This document shows, piece by piece, positions 24,038 to 36,523 of a stretch of 64,000 nucleotides of DNA. A program made the position numbers and the translations under genes. The DNA comes from Bathymodiolus brooksi (taxonomy: Eukaryota > Mollusca > Bivalvia > Mytilida > Modiolidae), in the NCBI GenBank assembly GCA_963680875.1, contig OY804575.1, positions 103,409,505-103,473,504 of the forward strand, read 5' to 3'. The notes under the pieces were generated by a model that was given only the letters and a program-made list of their open reading frames with translations, was not told the DNA's origin and made no database searches. Each line of letters opens with the position of its first letter. Position 1 is the stretch's first letter.

Positions 24038-26979
24038 AACAAAAACTACCACACTATCGGAACAAAAACTACCACACTGTCGGAACAAAAACTACCACAC
24101 TGTCAGAACAAAAACTACCACACTGTCGGAACAAAAACTACCACACTGTCAGAACAAAAACTACCACACTGTCGGAACAAAAACTACCACACTGTCAGAA
24201 CAAAAACTACCACACTGTCGGAACAAAAACTACCACACTGTCAGAACAAAAACTACCACACTGTCGGAACAAAAACTACCACACTGTCAGAACAAAAACT
24301 ACCACACTGTCGGAACAAAAACTACCACACTGTCAGAACAAAAACAACCACACTGTCGGAACAAAAACTACCACACTGTCAGAACAAAAACTACCACACT
24401 GTCATAATAAAAACTACCACACTGTCAGAATAAAAACTACCACACTGTCGGAACAAAATCTACCACACTGTCAGAATAAAACCTACCACACTGTCAGAAT
24501 AAAAACTACCACACTGTCAGAACAAAAACTACCACACTGTCAGAATAAAAACTACCACACTGTCGGAACAAAAACTACCACACTGTCGGAACAAAAACTA
24601 CCACACTGTCAGAACAAAAACTACCACACTGTCAGAATAAAAACTACCACACTGTCGGAAAAAAACTACCACACTGTCAGAACAAAAACTACCACACTGT
24701 CAGAACAAAAACTACCACACTGTCAGAATAAAAACTACCACACTGTCAGAACAAAAACTACCACACTGTCAGAACAAAAACTACCACACTGTCAGAACAA
24801 AAACTACCACACTGTCGGAACAAAAACTACCACACTGTCAGAACAAAAACTACCACACTGTCAGAATAAAAACTACCACACTGTCGGAAAAAAACTACCA
24901 CACTGTCAGAACAAAAACTACCACACTGTCGGAACAAAAACTACCACACTGTCAGAACAAAAACTACCACACTGTCAGAATAAAAACTACCACACTGTCG
25001 GAAAAAAACTACCACACTGTCAGAACAAAAACTACCACACTGTCAGAACAAAAACTACCACACTGTCAGAACAAAAACTACCACACTGTCAGAACAAAAA
25101 CTACCACACTGTCAGAACAAAAACTACCACATTGTCAGAACAAAAACTACCACACTGTCAGAACAAAAACTACCACACTGTCAGAACAAAAACTACCACA
25201 CTGTCGGAACAAAAACTACCACACTGTCAGAACAAAAACTACCACACTGTCAGAACAAAAACTACCACACTGTCAGAACAAAAACTACCACACTGTCGGA
25301 ACAAAAACTACCACACTGTCAGAACAACAACTACCACACTGTGAGAATAAAAACTACCACACTGTCGGAAAAAAACTACCACACTGTCAGAACAAAAACT
25401 ACCACACTGTCAGAACAAAAACTACCACACTGTCAGAACAAAAACTACCACACTGTCAGAACAAAAACTACCACACTGTCAGAACAAAAACTACCACATT
25501 GTCAGAACAAAAACTACCACACTGTCAGACCAAAAACAACCACACTGTCGGAACAAAAACTACCACAATGTCAGAACAAAAACTACCACACTGTCAGAAC
25601 AAAAACTACCACACTGTCGGAACAAAAACTACCACACTGTCAGAACTAAAACGACCACACTGTCGGAACAAAAACTACCACACTGTCAGAACAAAAACTG
25701 CCACACTGTCAGAACAAAAACTACCACACTGTCAGAACAAAAACTACCACACTGTCAGAACAAAAACTACCACACTGTCAGAACAAAAACTACCACACTG
25801 TCGGAACAAAAACTACCACACTGTCGGAACAAAAACTACCACACTGTCAGAACAAAAACTACCACACTGTCGGAACAAAAACTACCACACTGTCAGAACT
25901 AAAACTACCACACTGTCGGAACAAAAACTACCACACTGTCAGAACAAAAACTACCACACTGTCGGAACAAAAACTACCACACTGTCGGAAAAAAAACTAC
26001 CACACTGTCGGAACAAAGACTACCACACTGTCAGAACAAAAACTACCACACTGTCGGAACAAAAACTACCACACTGTCAGAACAAAAACTACCACACTGT
26101 CAGAACAAAAACTACCACACTGTCGGAACAAAAACTACCACACTGTCAGAACAAAAACTACCACACTGTCAGAACTAAAACTACCACACTGTCGGAACAA
26201 AATCTACCACACTGTCAGAACAAAAAGTACCACACTGTCAGAACAAAAACTACCACACTGTCGGTACAAAAACTACCACACTGTCGGAACAAAAACTACC
26301 ACACTGTCTGAACAAAAACTACCACACTGTCGGAACAAAAACTACCACACTGTCAGAACAACAACTACCACACTGTCAGAACAAAAACTACCACACTGTC
26401 AGAACAAAAACTACCACACTGTCAGAACAAAAACTACCACACTGTCAGAACAAAAACTACCACACTGTCGGAACAATAACTACCACACTGTCGGAGCAAA
26501 AACTACCACACTGTCAGAACAAAAAGTACCACACTGTCAGAACAATAACTACCACACTGTCGGAACAAAAACTACCACACTGTCTGAACAAAAACTACCA
26601 CACTGTCGGAACAAAAACTACCACACTGTCAGAACAACAACTACCACACTGTCAGAACAAAAACTACCACACTGTCAGAACAAAAACTACCACACTGTCA
26701 GAACAAAAACTACCACACTGTCAGAACAAAAACTACCACACTGTCGGAACAATAACTACCACACTGTCGGAGCAAAAACTACCACACTGTCAGAACAAAA
26801 GCTACCACACTGTCGGAACAAAATCTACCACACTGTCAGAACACAAACTACCACACTGTCGGGACAAAAACTACCACACTGTCAGAACAAAAACTACCAC
26901 ACTGTCAGAACAAAAACTACCACACTGTCGGAACAAAAACTACCACACTGTCAGAACAAAAACTACCATTGTCGGAACA
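24038..26979 (+). repeat. 23-bp minisatellite array, about 128 units
   Basis: The unit is aacaaaaactaccacactgt followed by cag or cgg. The cag and cgg forms alternate strictly near the left edge, giving a 46-bp dimer, and mix further in. Variants include a 22-bp unit lacking one base (cggaaaaaaac) at about 24654, 24883, 24997 and 25364, and aataaaa forms. A block of 12 units is itself duplicated: the markers gtctg and cggagc recur exactly 276 bp apart (26306/26582 and 26491/26767). Because 23 is not a multiple of 3 and the consensus lacks forward stops, long repetitive ORFs read through it. They are a by-product of the repeat, not evidence of a protein. Confidence 0.97.
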
Positions 26980-27505
26980 ATTCCAAAATCTAATAGAAAA
27001 ACAAAAACTACCACACTGTCGGAACAATTCCAAAATCAAATATTAAACACACGACCGCTCATTTTCCTTGCTTGATACAGGCACTTCAATAAAAAGTGGA
27101 GAGGTTAAACTATTGTTTTGATCCAAAGAAGGAATAAATTCTCACAAACATTAGAATGTTACTAGACCAATATAGATTACCTTTAATGCTATCATATATT
27201 TAGGATTTTTATTTTTACAATAGAACACTTGGACATTTCCAACTTGATTGTACAATAATACATTTTACACGTTTTCATTGGATTTATTCCCTTTTAATGT
27301 GGAGAAAATGGTTCCTTTTCATGAAAAGTTCATTGAAAAAAACATATATGTTTACAACTATTAAGACAATGTTTTTAATGTTGTAATTAGCTTCTAACCT
27401 TTCTATTTGCTATAGAATTATTCTCTGATCTTACAAGGTTAGAATATTTACAAATATATGAGAAAAGGTTTACCCATATTCATTGTCCTTTCTGTTTCCA
27501 GCACC
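26980..27505 (+). repeat. Right flank of the minisatellite, homologous to 34060-35055
   Basis: After the array, ggaacaattccaaaatctaa occurs, then one more unit and ggaacaattccaaaatcaaa. Downstream, ttccaacttgattgtac, tctatttgctatag and cttacaaggtt with atttacaaat match 34.1-35.05 kb in the same order. The match is diverged, with indels, so the duplication is old. Confidence 0.75.
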
Positions 27506-27852
27506 ACTACTTGTGAGCTGTAGTCATGACAACCGATATGACAACACTGCTGGTTACATATAGACAGGATCACCGGGTCGACATCACTGCTGGGGAACTG
27601 TAGTCGGGATTTCGGTCCGGTCTATAGTCTTTGACTTCTATAAATCTTCAGAAAAAAGTCTTAAAATCCATTTTTTTCAAATCAATATTTATGTTCTTGA
27701 TGTATGCTAGTATATGTTATCACTATTTTGTTTACTTTCCCTATGATGTTTAAAATCAGTATGCTTCATATCACGTAATCGCTAAACGTTGTCAAGGACG
27801 CGTAGAAATATCGCTGTTTAAGGAATAACAGTACTGCAATTGAAGAGTTGGA
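27506..27852. other. Gene-free stretch
   Basis: No gene or known repeat recognised between the minisatellite flank and the hairpin at 27853. Confidence 0.5.
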
Positions 27853-27934
27853 GGTGTCAATTGTGGATTTGACGGTCGCAAATGCGGAGCCAGTAAAACA
27901 AATATTTGCGACCGTCAAATCCACAATTGACACC
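27853..27934. repeat. Perfect 31-bp stem hairpin (MITE-like)
   Basis: ggtgtcaattgtggatttga at the left and tcaaatccacaattgacacc at the right belong to perfectly complementary 31-bp arms. The roughly 20-nt loop contains ggagccagtaaaac. A decayed relative without perfect arms occurs at 9243-9310. Confidence 0.85.
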
Positions 27935-28867
27935 AACGTGTACACACTAGTTTGAAAACATATAAATAAATGACGAAATATATACACTTTTCAAATTCCT
28001 TCCGCTAAAAAAATAGTAATGTAGTTGTTTAAGGATCCGCCATCTTGAAAACGTGAAATTCTACATGTCATATGTACAACAATACACGAAAATAATTAAA
28101 ATGCCTACCTTGAAAACTTTTTTTAGTTAAATTCTATCTAAATTGAAGCGTACACGAAGCCAAATAACGTCTGATCTTTACATTTTAAACTGGAAGTCTT
28201 CAAATGACGTCACGTTGTTTATGTGCCAAAGTCGTTCAATAATATTTCCCCGAATTTTAAATTTTGAGATTTTTAGACCCAGGGATATGCAAGAATACAT
28301 GTTTATGTTCAGTATTGCATTAAAATGGACAGTAAACTCGATTTGCAACAATCAAATCTCCAATTGATGCCGTGAAATTTTCAAATACAATACAGTTGTC
28401 TCCTAAATAGGTCGTCAGCGTCAAATTCATAGTCGGAAATATCTGGGTCAGCTATATTGTTTACAAACAAGTGCATTCGGCGTAGGAATATAGCATTCCT
28501 TCAGGCCTGTCAACTGCAGATTTCACGGCCCTCGATAGGCAATGAAAATACGTTGAACAGTTGAAATTGGAAAAAGGGGGGATGCCCTGAGATATCACCC
28601 TGGTATTTCTGATTTTGAAAAATCCTGTCGATTAATTTCCACCCAAAAATGTCACAGTAAAGAATATACATATAGACATCATAGCACCAAATTTTGCAAA
28701 CTTTTACCGTCGGATTTAAAATTATCTTTTTCATGGATGGCACCCAGAAAAAATGAAATTGTCATGGAAAGTTATTACACACTCATCCTATGCTGTTTCT
28801 TTATTTGTGAGATAAAAAAAAATAGTTACCAATAACAAAAAGCTTTTGAATTATTATATTTGACATA
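27935..28867. other. Gene-free stretch
   Basis: No gene recognised. Moderately AT-rich single-copy-looking sequence up to the LINE relic. Confidence 0.4.
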
Positions 28868-30769
28868 GTGGATGTCCAAATTCCCAAATTACTGCAATTG
28901 CGTCCAGACCTAATTTCAAACGAAATTATTAAATATAGTAGTATGGTAACTTGTAAAGCTATTACTAAGTTTTTTAGTTTGACTTTAGATTCGGGCAAAT
29001 ATCCTTCTAACTGGAGAAAGTCATTTATTATACTCCTCCATACATCTGGGGATAAATTGAATGTTAATAATTATAGGGGATCCCTACAAAATTGTATTGC
29101 TAAATTGTTTAGTGCAGCCCTAAACTCTAGAGTTGTTGCACACTATGAAGACAAGTTTGCAATTCAGCAGTTCGGATTTCGAGTTAACCACGGGACAACT
29201 GACAGTATCTTTATTTTAAAATCTTTGATAACTAAATATTTGACCAAAAAGAAAAGCGAAATCTTTGCTTGTTTTGTGGATCTTCGCCGTGCTTTTGATA
29301 CTGTTTGGCGTGAAGGACTTTTATATAAACTTAAAGGAAATAAAATAGGTAGAAAACTGTTTACAGTGATTAAAGACATGCATAGTTGTTGCCAGTCTTC
29401 TGTAAAAATTTATAACATGTACTCTGACTTTTTTTAAATTAAAAAAGGGGTAAAACAAGGGGATAGCTTGAGCCCACTTTATTTAATTATTTCATTGATG
29501 ATCTACATTCAGTTTTTGATAATACATGCGATCCTGTCCATCTTGATAATACATATATCAGTAATCTTAGTTTTGCAGATGACCTAGTTATACTTTCTGA
29601 ATCTCAGGCAGGTCTTCAAAATTCTTTGAATAAACTAGAGAAATACTGCTACAAATGGCAATTAACAGTAAATACTAATAAAACCAAAATTATGATTCTT
29701 CAGGGAAGTAACCATTCTTATTCAAATTTTTTCTATAAAAATCTATCTTTGGCAGAAGTTAAAGAGTACAACTTTCTTGGGAACATTATTGATAACAAAG
29801 GAAGATTTAAAAGATCAGCTCAGAAACTTTTAAAAAAGGACTGAAAGCATTCTTCTCGTTGAAAAAATACTTGTCAGAATTTTTACATGTCCCAGTTGAA
29901 TTTTCTTGTAAATTATTTTTAATTAGACCTATGATACTTTACAATAGTGAAATTTGGTATATGGAAGACTATTACTATATTTATAAAGCCGAGAATAGAT
30001 CGAAAGCTCATGGAAGTAATTGTGATAAGTTGTCATTTGTTGATAGATTTAGTTTTGAAAAATTACATCATAAATTTTGTAAAGCAGTTCTAGGTATCAA
30101 GAAAACATCTTGTAATATCTCAGCAAAATCTGAATTGGGTAGACTACCATTAGACTCATTTATAAAAACACAAGTTATGCTTTACTATTCCAGGATTCAG
30201 TCGGATGGAATAAACCCTCTTGTTAAGGAAGCATTTAATATAAATAAAATTATAAGTAATGACAATATTTATAATTTTGAAGATTTTAACAAACCTTTTT
30301 TACTTTTCAAGGATACATTTAAAAATACGTTTAAAAAAACTATAAAAGAAAAATATGAAGAAAAAATACTTGAAAAAATATCAACCTTAGATGATAGTTC
30401 AAAACTGTTTCTATATATAGTAAATTAAAAACAGACGTTAAACTAGAGGACTATTTAAAACTTACAAAAAATGTTAACAATCGACAGCTTTTACCTAAAT
30501 TTAGAACGAGTGATCATCCATTAGAAATTGAACTATGTAGATACAAGATAATTCCCAGACATCAAAGACTCTGTAAAACTTGTAAATTACTAGATGATGC
30601 GATTCATTTTTTTTCTACAATGTCAAATAAATAATAATCTTAGAAATGTTTTAATAAATAATATTAAAAAGACTCTTTTTCCCAAGTAAATATTATATTC
30701 ATTCCTGATCAAGAATGTTTGCCCAGTGTTGTTGACTATATAAAGCAATCGTTAGAATTGCGAAAATGA
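28868..30769 (+). pseudogene. Decayed non-LTR retrotransposon (LINE) reverse transcriptase ORF
   Basis: A LINE ORF2 relic. The first block (28868-29437) contains reverse-transcriptase motifs: DSGKYPSNWRKS, NNYRG, QFGFRVNHGTTDSI and CFVDLRRAFDTVWREGL, the last carrying the first catalytic aspartate. After a stop and frameshifts (about 29437-29490), GVKQGDSLSPL, FIDDLHSVF and SFADDLVIL follow; the last is the catalytic FADD box. The third block (29859-30428) is the thumb and C-terminal region, with LILYNSEIW-type sequence. Beyond another stop, KFRTSDHPLEIE and CKTCK lead to a C-terminal zinc-knuckle-like region ending at TGA 30767-30769. There is no upstream endonuclease domain, so the copy is 5'-truncated, as is usual for LINEs. 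At least three frame breaks make it inactive. The clade cannot be named from this. Confidence 0.88.
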
Positions 30770-31112
30770 GGTTCACATTGGTCAATGTATAACTTTAACT
30801 ATGAATATATGACATTTCTTTATGTTGTTCATGTATATATGTTTTGTAATGTTGTAGCAGATTTGTTATGGCTGTTCCGTTCATTTTACCTACGCCGCTC
30901 TTCCGTCGAGAGTCTCGTAGAAAGATATTTTTTTATTATAATTTTATTTCAAGTTTATTTCGATTTTGCAGAGTAAATAATTAAAGAATTGGGAATTTTT
31001 CATTGAAATATATTTCTTTTGCGTCTCTAAATATCAATTGATCTATTTTTTAAGCTTCCGGTGAAAAGATATTTGGCTATGAATAGATATTGGAGGGAAA
31101 ATCGTACAGCCT

Positions 31113-31261
31113 ACCTTTATTAACTGGTTGTTTCTGTATTGGCCCTGGTATTCGAGGTCAGCTGTATTGGCCCAAGGCCCGTAGGTCCGCGGGCCAATAC
31201 AGCTGATCGAGAATCTATACGGGGCTAATACAGAAACAACCAGTTAATAACACCTTTATTA
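31113..31261. repeat. Palindromic MITE-like element with flanking 10-bp direct repeats
   Basis: Arms ttattaactggttgtttctg and cagaaacaaccagttaataa at the ends continue inward, imperfectly, to a gtcagctgtattggcc / ggccaatacagctgat centre. The 10-mer acctttatta flanks both sides (31113-31122 and 31252-31261), a possible target-site duplication that partly overlaps the left arm. A piece of the centre (gctgtattggcccg) recurs at about 31670. Confidence 0.75.
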
Positions 31262-32179
31262 AATAATACCACTTATGTTGTTTATACGACAAATATAAGA
31301 CCTGCTAAGCTGGTTCTATACGGACCTTATCATTTTCACATGGTATTTGAATTCCAGACTCCAGTTTTACGTGGCTGTATCCGTTTCAATGACTGAAAAG
31401 TAAACGAAGCGACGTTCGCTGAATATTCTTGTCCAATTCGTCTGAGGGGGTTCCGGTAGATATATTTAAATGTGGCAGTCGGAAAGAGAAATATCTCGGG
31501 AGTGTAACGATATAATCGGGTCCGCGAAAAGATCACAAATAAGCGAAAAATATTGAGGCGAAGTAGGGAAGGGGAAAAGGGCAGATATTTACCTTGAAGT
31601 AAGGAAGATGAGGGGGGCATATATTTTTTGAATGAAACAAGTGTCTGTGCCCGTGCCAATATGAACCAAAGCTGTATTGGCCCGGGGCCGAAAAGCTGTG
31701 TATATATTAAGCTGGGCAGAGCTACTGTATGATACAGGCTGATTTAAACGTATTAGGGCTGTTTTAATCACATTATTTAATCATTTAGAATATCACAGGC
31801 ATTAAATTAGAGAATTATTGTATAACTACGGTTTATTCCACTCAGTCATATTTACCTTTTGATTGGCTTGGCAGAAGGTTTAAACATTTTCTTTTGTTTT
31901 TTCCTGCTAAATTTTTTGCCTTTAAATTAACTATATTTTCATCGAGCATCGCTGCATGGCTAAAATACAGAAATATGCATCTGTGATATTATCTTAATAT
32001 TGGTACCTTTGATATTTATTATTGAATGATTTAGGTTTTCTTTCCTGGTAAGAACGGAGTTTAAGTACCACCATTTTTACCTATCACATTAAAATTTTAT
32101 GGTTTGCAACCTGGTCCTGGTCATAAATATACTCGGCAGCTGAAAGGAATAGAATTACACAAAAAAGTTACAAGTCTAA
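31262..32179. other. Gene-free stretch
   Basis: - strand ORFs at 31.3-31.8 kb are unsupported. The only recognisable item is the fragment of the palindromic element at 31669-31690. Confidence 0.4.
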
Positions 32180-32520
32180 ATCGTCATGCACGCCACAGAA
32201 CTAAAATCATCAAAACATGTAATTGGACGACATGAACAACACGAAACCCACCAAAGAATTGGGATGCATTCGGGTGCTCCGAATGGCTAAGTACACTCGG
32301 GTGCTCCGAATGGCTAAATACACTCGGGTGCTCCGAATGTCTAAGCAGTTCCTGTTTTACTAGTGCCACCAATCGTGATACTCTTTACAAACCAGGCGAT
32401 AAGTTATGAATGAAGAAATGTCGGAATTGTGATTAAAACGAAAGGAAAATATCCGTGGTAATTTGTGACACGGATGTCCCATTTGTAACTGTTAACCAAG
32501 TCATGATGACGAACGCGAAG
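32180..32520 (+). repeat. Family C repeat, 3' part, with a 27-bp triplication
   Basis: Runs from caacacgaaacccaccaaag to aaaatatccgtggtaatttg and cacggatgtccc. The 27-bp segment cgggtgctccgaatggctaa plus seven bases occurs three times (about 32267-32345). The head of the family is degraded here. Confidence 0.85.
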
Positions 32521-33254
32521 TAAAATATTCACAATATTTTTGCTTACTTAGAACCATTAAGAATTTGCTAAAAAAATCTCTTGCTAAAACAGGCTTATAA
32601 ATTAGCCTAATTCTGCTCTTTGTTATTTATCAGTTGTGTATTTCACTTGTGCTTAGTCTACATCAAAACAAGATATATTGAAGAATGATCATCTAGATGT
32701 GAAAAATACATTTTCAGGTTAATTGTTAAATATATTAAAAATAATAAATATATTTCGTGTCGATTTTACCACCATTCAGCACTATATGTAAAATAAATAT
32801 TTTCTATTATTTAGAAATAAAATCAATATACATGTACCAAAATATTTAAAAAAAAAATTGTTATCAAGCCCTATAGTGACACCGTTCTTGTCTTCAAATA
32901 CTGTTCTTCAGTTTATAAGTGCAAATACACCACATTTGTATGTGTAACAAACACGGTCGATGTATGTACAATATGCTGAGTGCATACTGAACAGAAACTA
33001 ATTAATGCTAAATTTTATTATTACGTTATGTCAACATACAATGTATATGTAAATATATATATATACTAGCTAAAAACTATTGTTAATTACATAGTTGCAA
33101 TTAATAATTATGTAAATATGACATCGTAAATATTTTATCAGTTTTAAAACAGACATGTTATTGTTGTTGACGTTGTTGATTTCCGTTAGTTTAACGTTAG
33201 TATGTTATGATTTTCTGTTATAAAATATTACTGATATTTTTATCATACAATATT
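32521..33254. other. AT-rich gene-free stretch
   Basis: No gene or repeat recognised, apart from short AT runs such as the (TA) stretch near 33052-33065. Confidence 0.5.
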
Positions 33255-33840
33255 ATAAGAAACGATATCAAATGGGTAATCGGACGCCGTAAATAAAAAA
33301 AAAATGTCAATACAATTGCCAATGAAAAAGAATTAACAAAACAGACAAACCATGGTCAACAAAACACTCACCAGAAATCTAAAGATTGGGCAATACGAAA
33401 CCACTAAATAAGAAAAGATTGAAGATACCAAAGAGGTCATCAGAAGCCGTAAATCTAAGATACCAAAGAGGTAATCAGAAGCCGTAAATCTAAGATACCA
33501 AAGAGGTAATCAGAAGCCGTAAATCTAAGATACCAAAGAGGTAATCAGAAGCCGTAAATCTAAGATACCAAAGAGGTAATCAGAAGCCGTAAATCTACTA
33601 AGTACTATGCAGAAAACTAAAGGTTGACCAACAAGAACCCCACCAAAAACCGGACCTTTAATGTAGGTGCTCCGAAAGGGTACGTAGTTTCTGCTCCACT
33701 AGTGACACCCGTCATATTACTCTTGGCACAAATCCGGTGACAAGTGAAGAATGATGAAAGGACCAGATTGTGATTTTAAGACAAACGGAACATATCCGTA
33801 GTAAGTGTTTCACCACTGTTAAATAATGATGTGGCTTCGA
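33255..33840 (+). repeat. Family C repeat, long copy with a five-fold 35-bp array
   Basis: An old degraded head (33255-33410) is followed by a second head whose first 35 bp is repeated five times (33424-33595; taagataccaaagaggtaat plus cagaagccgtaaatc). The body then follows: gcagaaaactaaaggttgac, caagaaccccaccaaaaacc, ctgctccactagtgacaccc, and aacggaacatatccgtag. It appears to be one family C copy inserted next to another. Confidence 0.88.
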
Positions 33841-34059
33841 TAGTCAGGGTCTGAGGATGAATAAGATGAACAGTACTACACAGAAGTGACATTTGTCACC
33901 GTATTCAACAAAATTCATATGAACTGTATTTTTGGTTGTACCTATCCGTTGATTATTTCGATTGTTGTCTCTGTATTGTTTTAATGCAACCGTTAGGAAA
34001 CATGTGAAATATTTACATGAAGACAAACATATCAATACAACAATAAAAAAAAATTAAAT

Positions 34060-35055
34060 TAAAAAACAAAACATACCACACAGTCAGAACAGTTCCAAAA
34101 TCTAATCATAAAATTGATAACTCCAACACCCATACATAACCACGCATCATTCTGGTTTCCTTCAGACACTTCCATAATATGTGACTGGGTTAAAAAACAA
34201 CGTTCTCCCTTTAATAGCGTTGTAAAAAAAAACACAACAAAAAAACGCCCGAGTCCTAGTCTTGCACTTTATGTAATGGATTTATTTTTGGTGATGTAAA
34301 AGTTGCCATATATATAATGGCAGTTTTATCAAAGAGAACGAATGGTCATATCCATCATTTAGATGTTAGATAATACACAAGGCCATCAAAAGACATAATA
34401 TGGAAACAATGGTTAAATTTGAATCAACCATCATAACTGCATCGGTGGTGTAATGGTTAGCGTGCTCGTCTCGAGTGATGTAAATCGTGCGGTTCGATCT
34501 CCGGTTGTCACTGTAAAAATCTATCTTAAGAGTGTTGCTCTAGTACAAAGCGGGCATCATCATCATCCCATTCAAAATTCAACTTGTTCTCGCCATGATA
34601 TAGCTAAAAAAAACATTGCTCACTCTGGTGGTAAACAATCATCATTCACTCACTGAACCAATAATCTAATAGATCAATTCCACATTTTCAACTTGATTCT
34701 AAATTGTGCGTTTTTACACTTTTTTATATGAGTAGCTTCCCCTTAATGCTGGCAACGGCAACTTGTAGGGAGAGGACAGTACATAAGTTGTGATAACGTT
34801 TTGTCCAATCCCATTGCTGTTTTATTTGCAATAAAATAATATTAAACTAACGGGGTCTCCATTTATGCAAAGATCAATGAAAAAAAACATATAATTTTCT
34901 CATAATCTGTACAAAACTATAATATTTTTGCAAACTCTCAATATTCTATTTGCTATAAATGTATCCTTTGAGTTTTTACAAGGTTTAAATGTTTACAAAT
35001 TTTAAGAAAATCATACTCAAATGTATTCTTTGTATTTTCTGTTCTTGCTAGAACG
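34060..35055 (+). repeat. Diverged paralogue of the minisatellite right flank, with a single repeat unit
   Basis: Begins with one 23-bp-like unit (aaacaaaacataccacacag, then tcag) and aacagttccaaaatctaat, as at the right edge of the 24-27 kb array. Further matches are attttcaacttgattct, tctatttgctataaa, tttttacaaggtt and tttctgttcttgctag in the same order as 27.2-27.5 kb. A family A SINE has inserted at 34438-34655. Confidence 0.75.
34438..34655 (+). repeat. tRNA-derived SINE, family A, internally deleted
   Basis: tgcatcggtggtgtaatggt and tagcgtgctcgtctcgag (box A region), gcggttcgatctcc (box B), then directly gagtgttgctctagtac and cttgttctcgccatgatata, ending in a CACT tail. The middle segment is missing. 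Confidence 0.85.
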
Positions 35056-35202
35056 GGCACCATTTTGCCAGACCTAAGGGAAATAACTACTACTAAAAAA
35101 ACATGTAAAAACGTTTAATTTTAGAAGCAACATGTGTAAAATGTATATTGTCAATAACACCTCTCCTCGTCTATACGGTAAATATTTAACACAAAATAGA
35201 AG

Positions 35203-35440
35203 ACCTTGAAGATACTAAAGGGGTAGTCAGAATCCGTGAATCGAAGAAGGACATACAACACAATGGCCAAAAGAAAAAGAACAGAAAACGGTCTACAAAA
35301 CACTACACAGAAAACTAAAGATCGAGCAACACGAACCCCACTAAAACCGGGGTGAAATCAGGTGCCTCGGAACGGTAGATAGTTCCTGCTCCATAAGTGG
35401 TATCCGTCGTGTTACTCTAGTTACAAACCAGGCTATAATT
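35203..35440 (+). repeat. Family C repeat, near-continuous copy without array
   Basis: gaagatactaaaggggtagt, gacatacaacacaatggcca, cagaaaactaaagatcgagc, acacgaaccccactaaaacc, and gttcctgctccataagtgg follow in order with no internal duplication. This gives the likely ancestral order of family C. Confidence 0.88.
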
Positions 35441-36523
35441 CCAACGCAAGAAGATATTGCAGCTGTTGCATTATAAATATAGTGACATAGTAATGTGGTT
35501 TTAAAGATGATGATGATATATTTCCATGCTCCCGACTAGTGTACTGGCCATTATATAAACAGGTAGGATATGGCTTCTTCGAGAAAACATTTAGCACCGT
35601 TCTGAAAAATAAATTTTTAAAAATGATTTTGATTTGTCGCTTATTTGTTATTTTCAACAATAACAAAATGTTGTCACAAAAAAAATCAACATAATAAAAA
35701 AAAAACCAGTAAAGTCATATATTTAACAAAGCTGACTCATACAATAATAGTTGTCCCTTAAACAAATGAAAAAGAAGATCTGATGAACAATTCTGACCTT
35801 TCGTTGTGTTTTACAGTGTAGAAACGGAAGTATGTTCTCCCTACATTAAACATCCCCTTCATCATCTAATACAAAAAAAAAAGATATATGAAATTGAATT
35901 CCGATACCAGATGTTTTTCTACATCGGTTTTCTTTTGTGAACACCTTTTGCTATTAATCTCTATCAAAGCATGTGACACGTTGATTTACCTTTGACCCCT
36001 ATAAAAGCAACGCCACATAACATCAGACGTAAAATATACTAATTGCAGTGTTTCTGTCTTGACCGGACACTTCATCACTACGACAAGGGAGTCATTTACT
36101 TGTGACTAATACTGTAATGGTCACAGTTAGCGAGGGACCTTGGAACTTTATTAGAAGGTTTAAAATAGTAATATGTTATTATGTATATTATATTCATCAG
36201 AGAAAAATATTTCCATGATGCATGTATTTTTTAACATCAGCTAAAACCTTTGCAAAGAAAAATGTAGTCTACGTGCACATGTGTATCATTGTTTAAATGA
36301 TATTTTTTTAATTGGAAGAATATATACATAATAATGCAAAATTGATGTGGATGTAGTAAGTATGAAAGATAATCTAGTCGTAAATGTACATGTTGATGAA
36401 TTATCGTCTGCTCGAATTTGGCAGCATAAATTGTGTGCGACATTGTCTGCAAATGTAAATATAAATTACCGTCTTCCAATTAAAAGTATACTACCGTATT
36501 TGTACTCCTAGTCATATCAGAAT
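35441..36523. other. Gene-free stretch
   Basis: Single-copy-looking AT-rich sequence. No gene is recognised; small - strand ORFs are unsupported. Confidence 0.4.

Noticed and set aside
24005..26311. Long + strand ORFs of 70-270 codons with a 23-residue repeat
   Set aside because: They are translations of a stop-free 23-bp minisatellite; the start codons are random variants of the unit (accacactg to accacaatg), and frames switch with unit deletions.
24038..27035. Possible CRISPR-like array
   Set aside because: There are no unique spacers between units; it is a head-to-tail satellite in a eukaryotic genome.
31336..31771. Two overlapping - strand ORFs
   Set aside because: No family features; part of the second is a piece of the palindromic element (gctgtattggccc).
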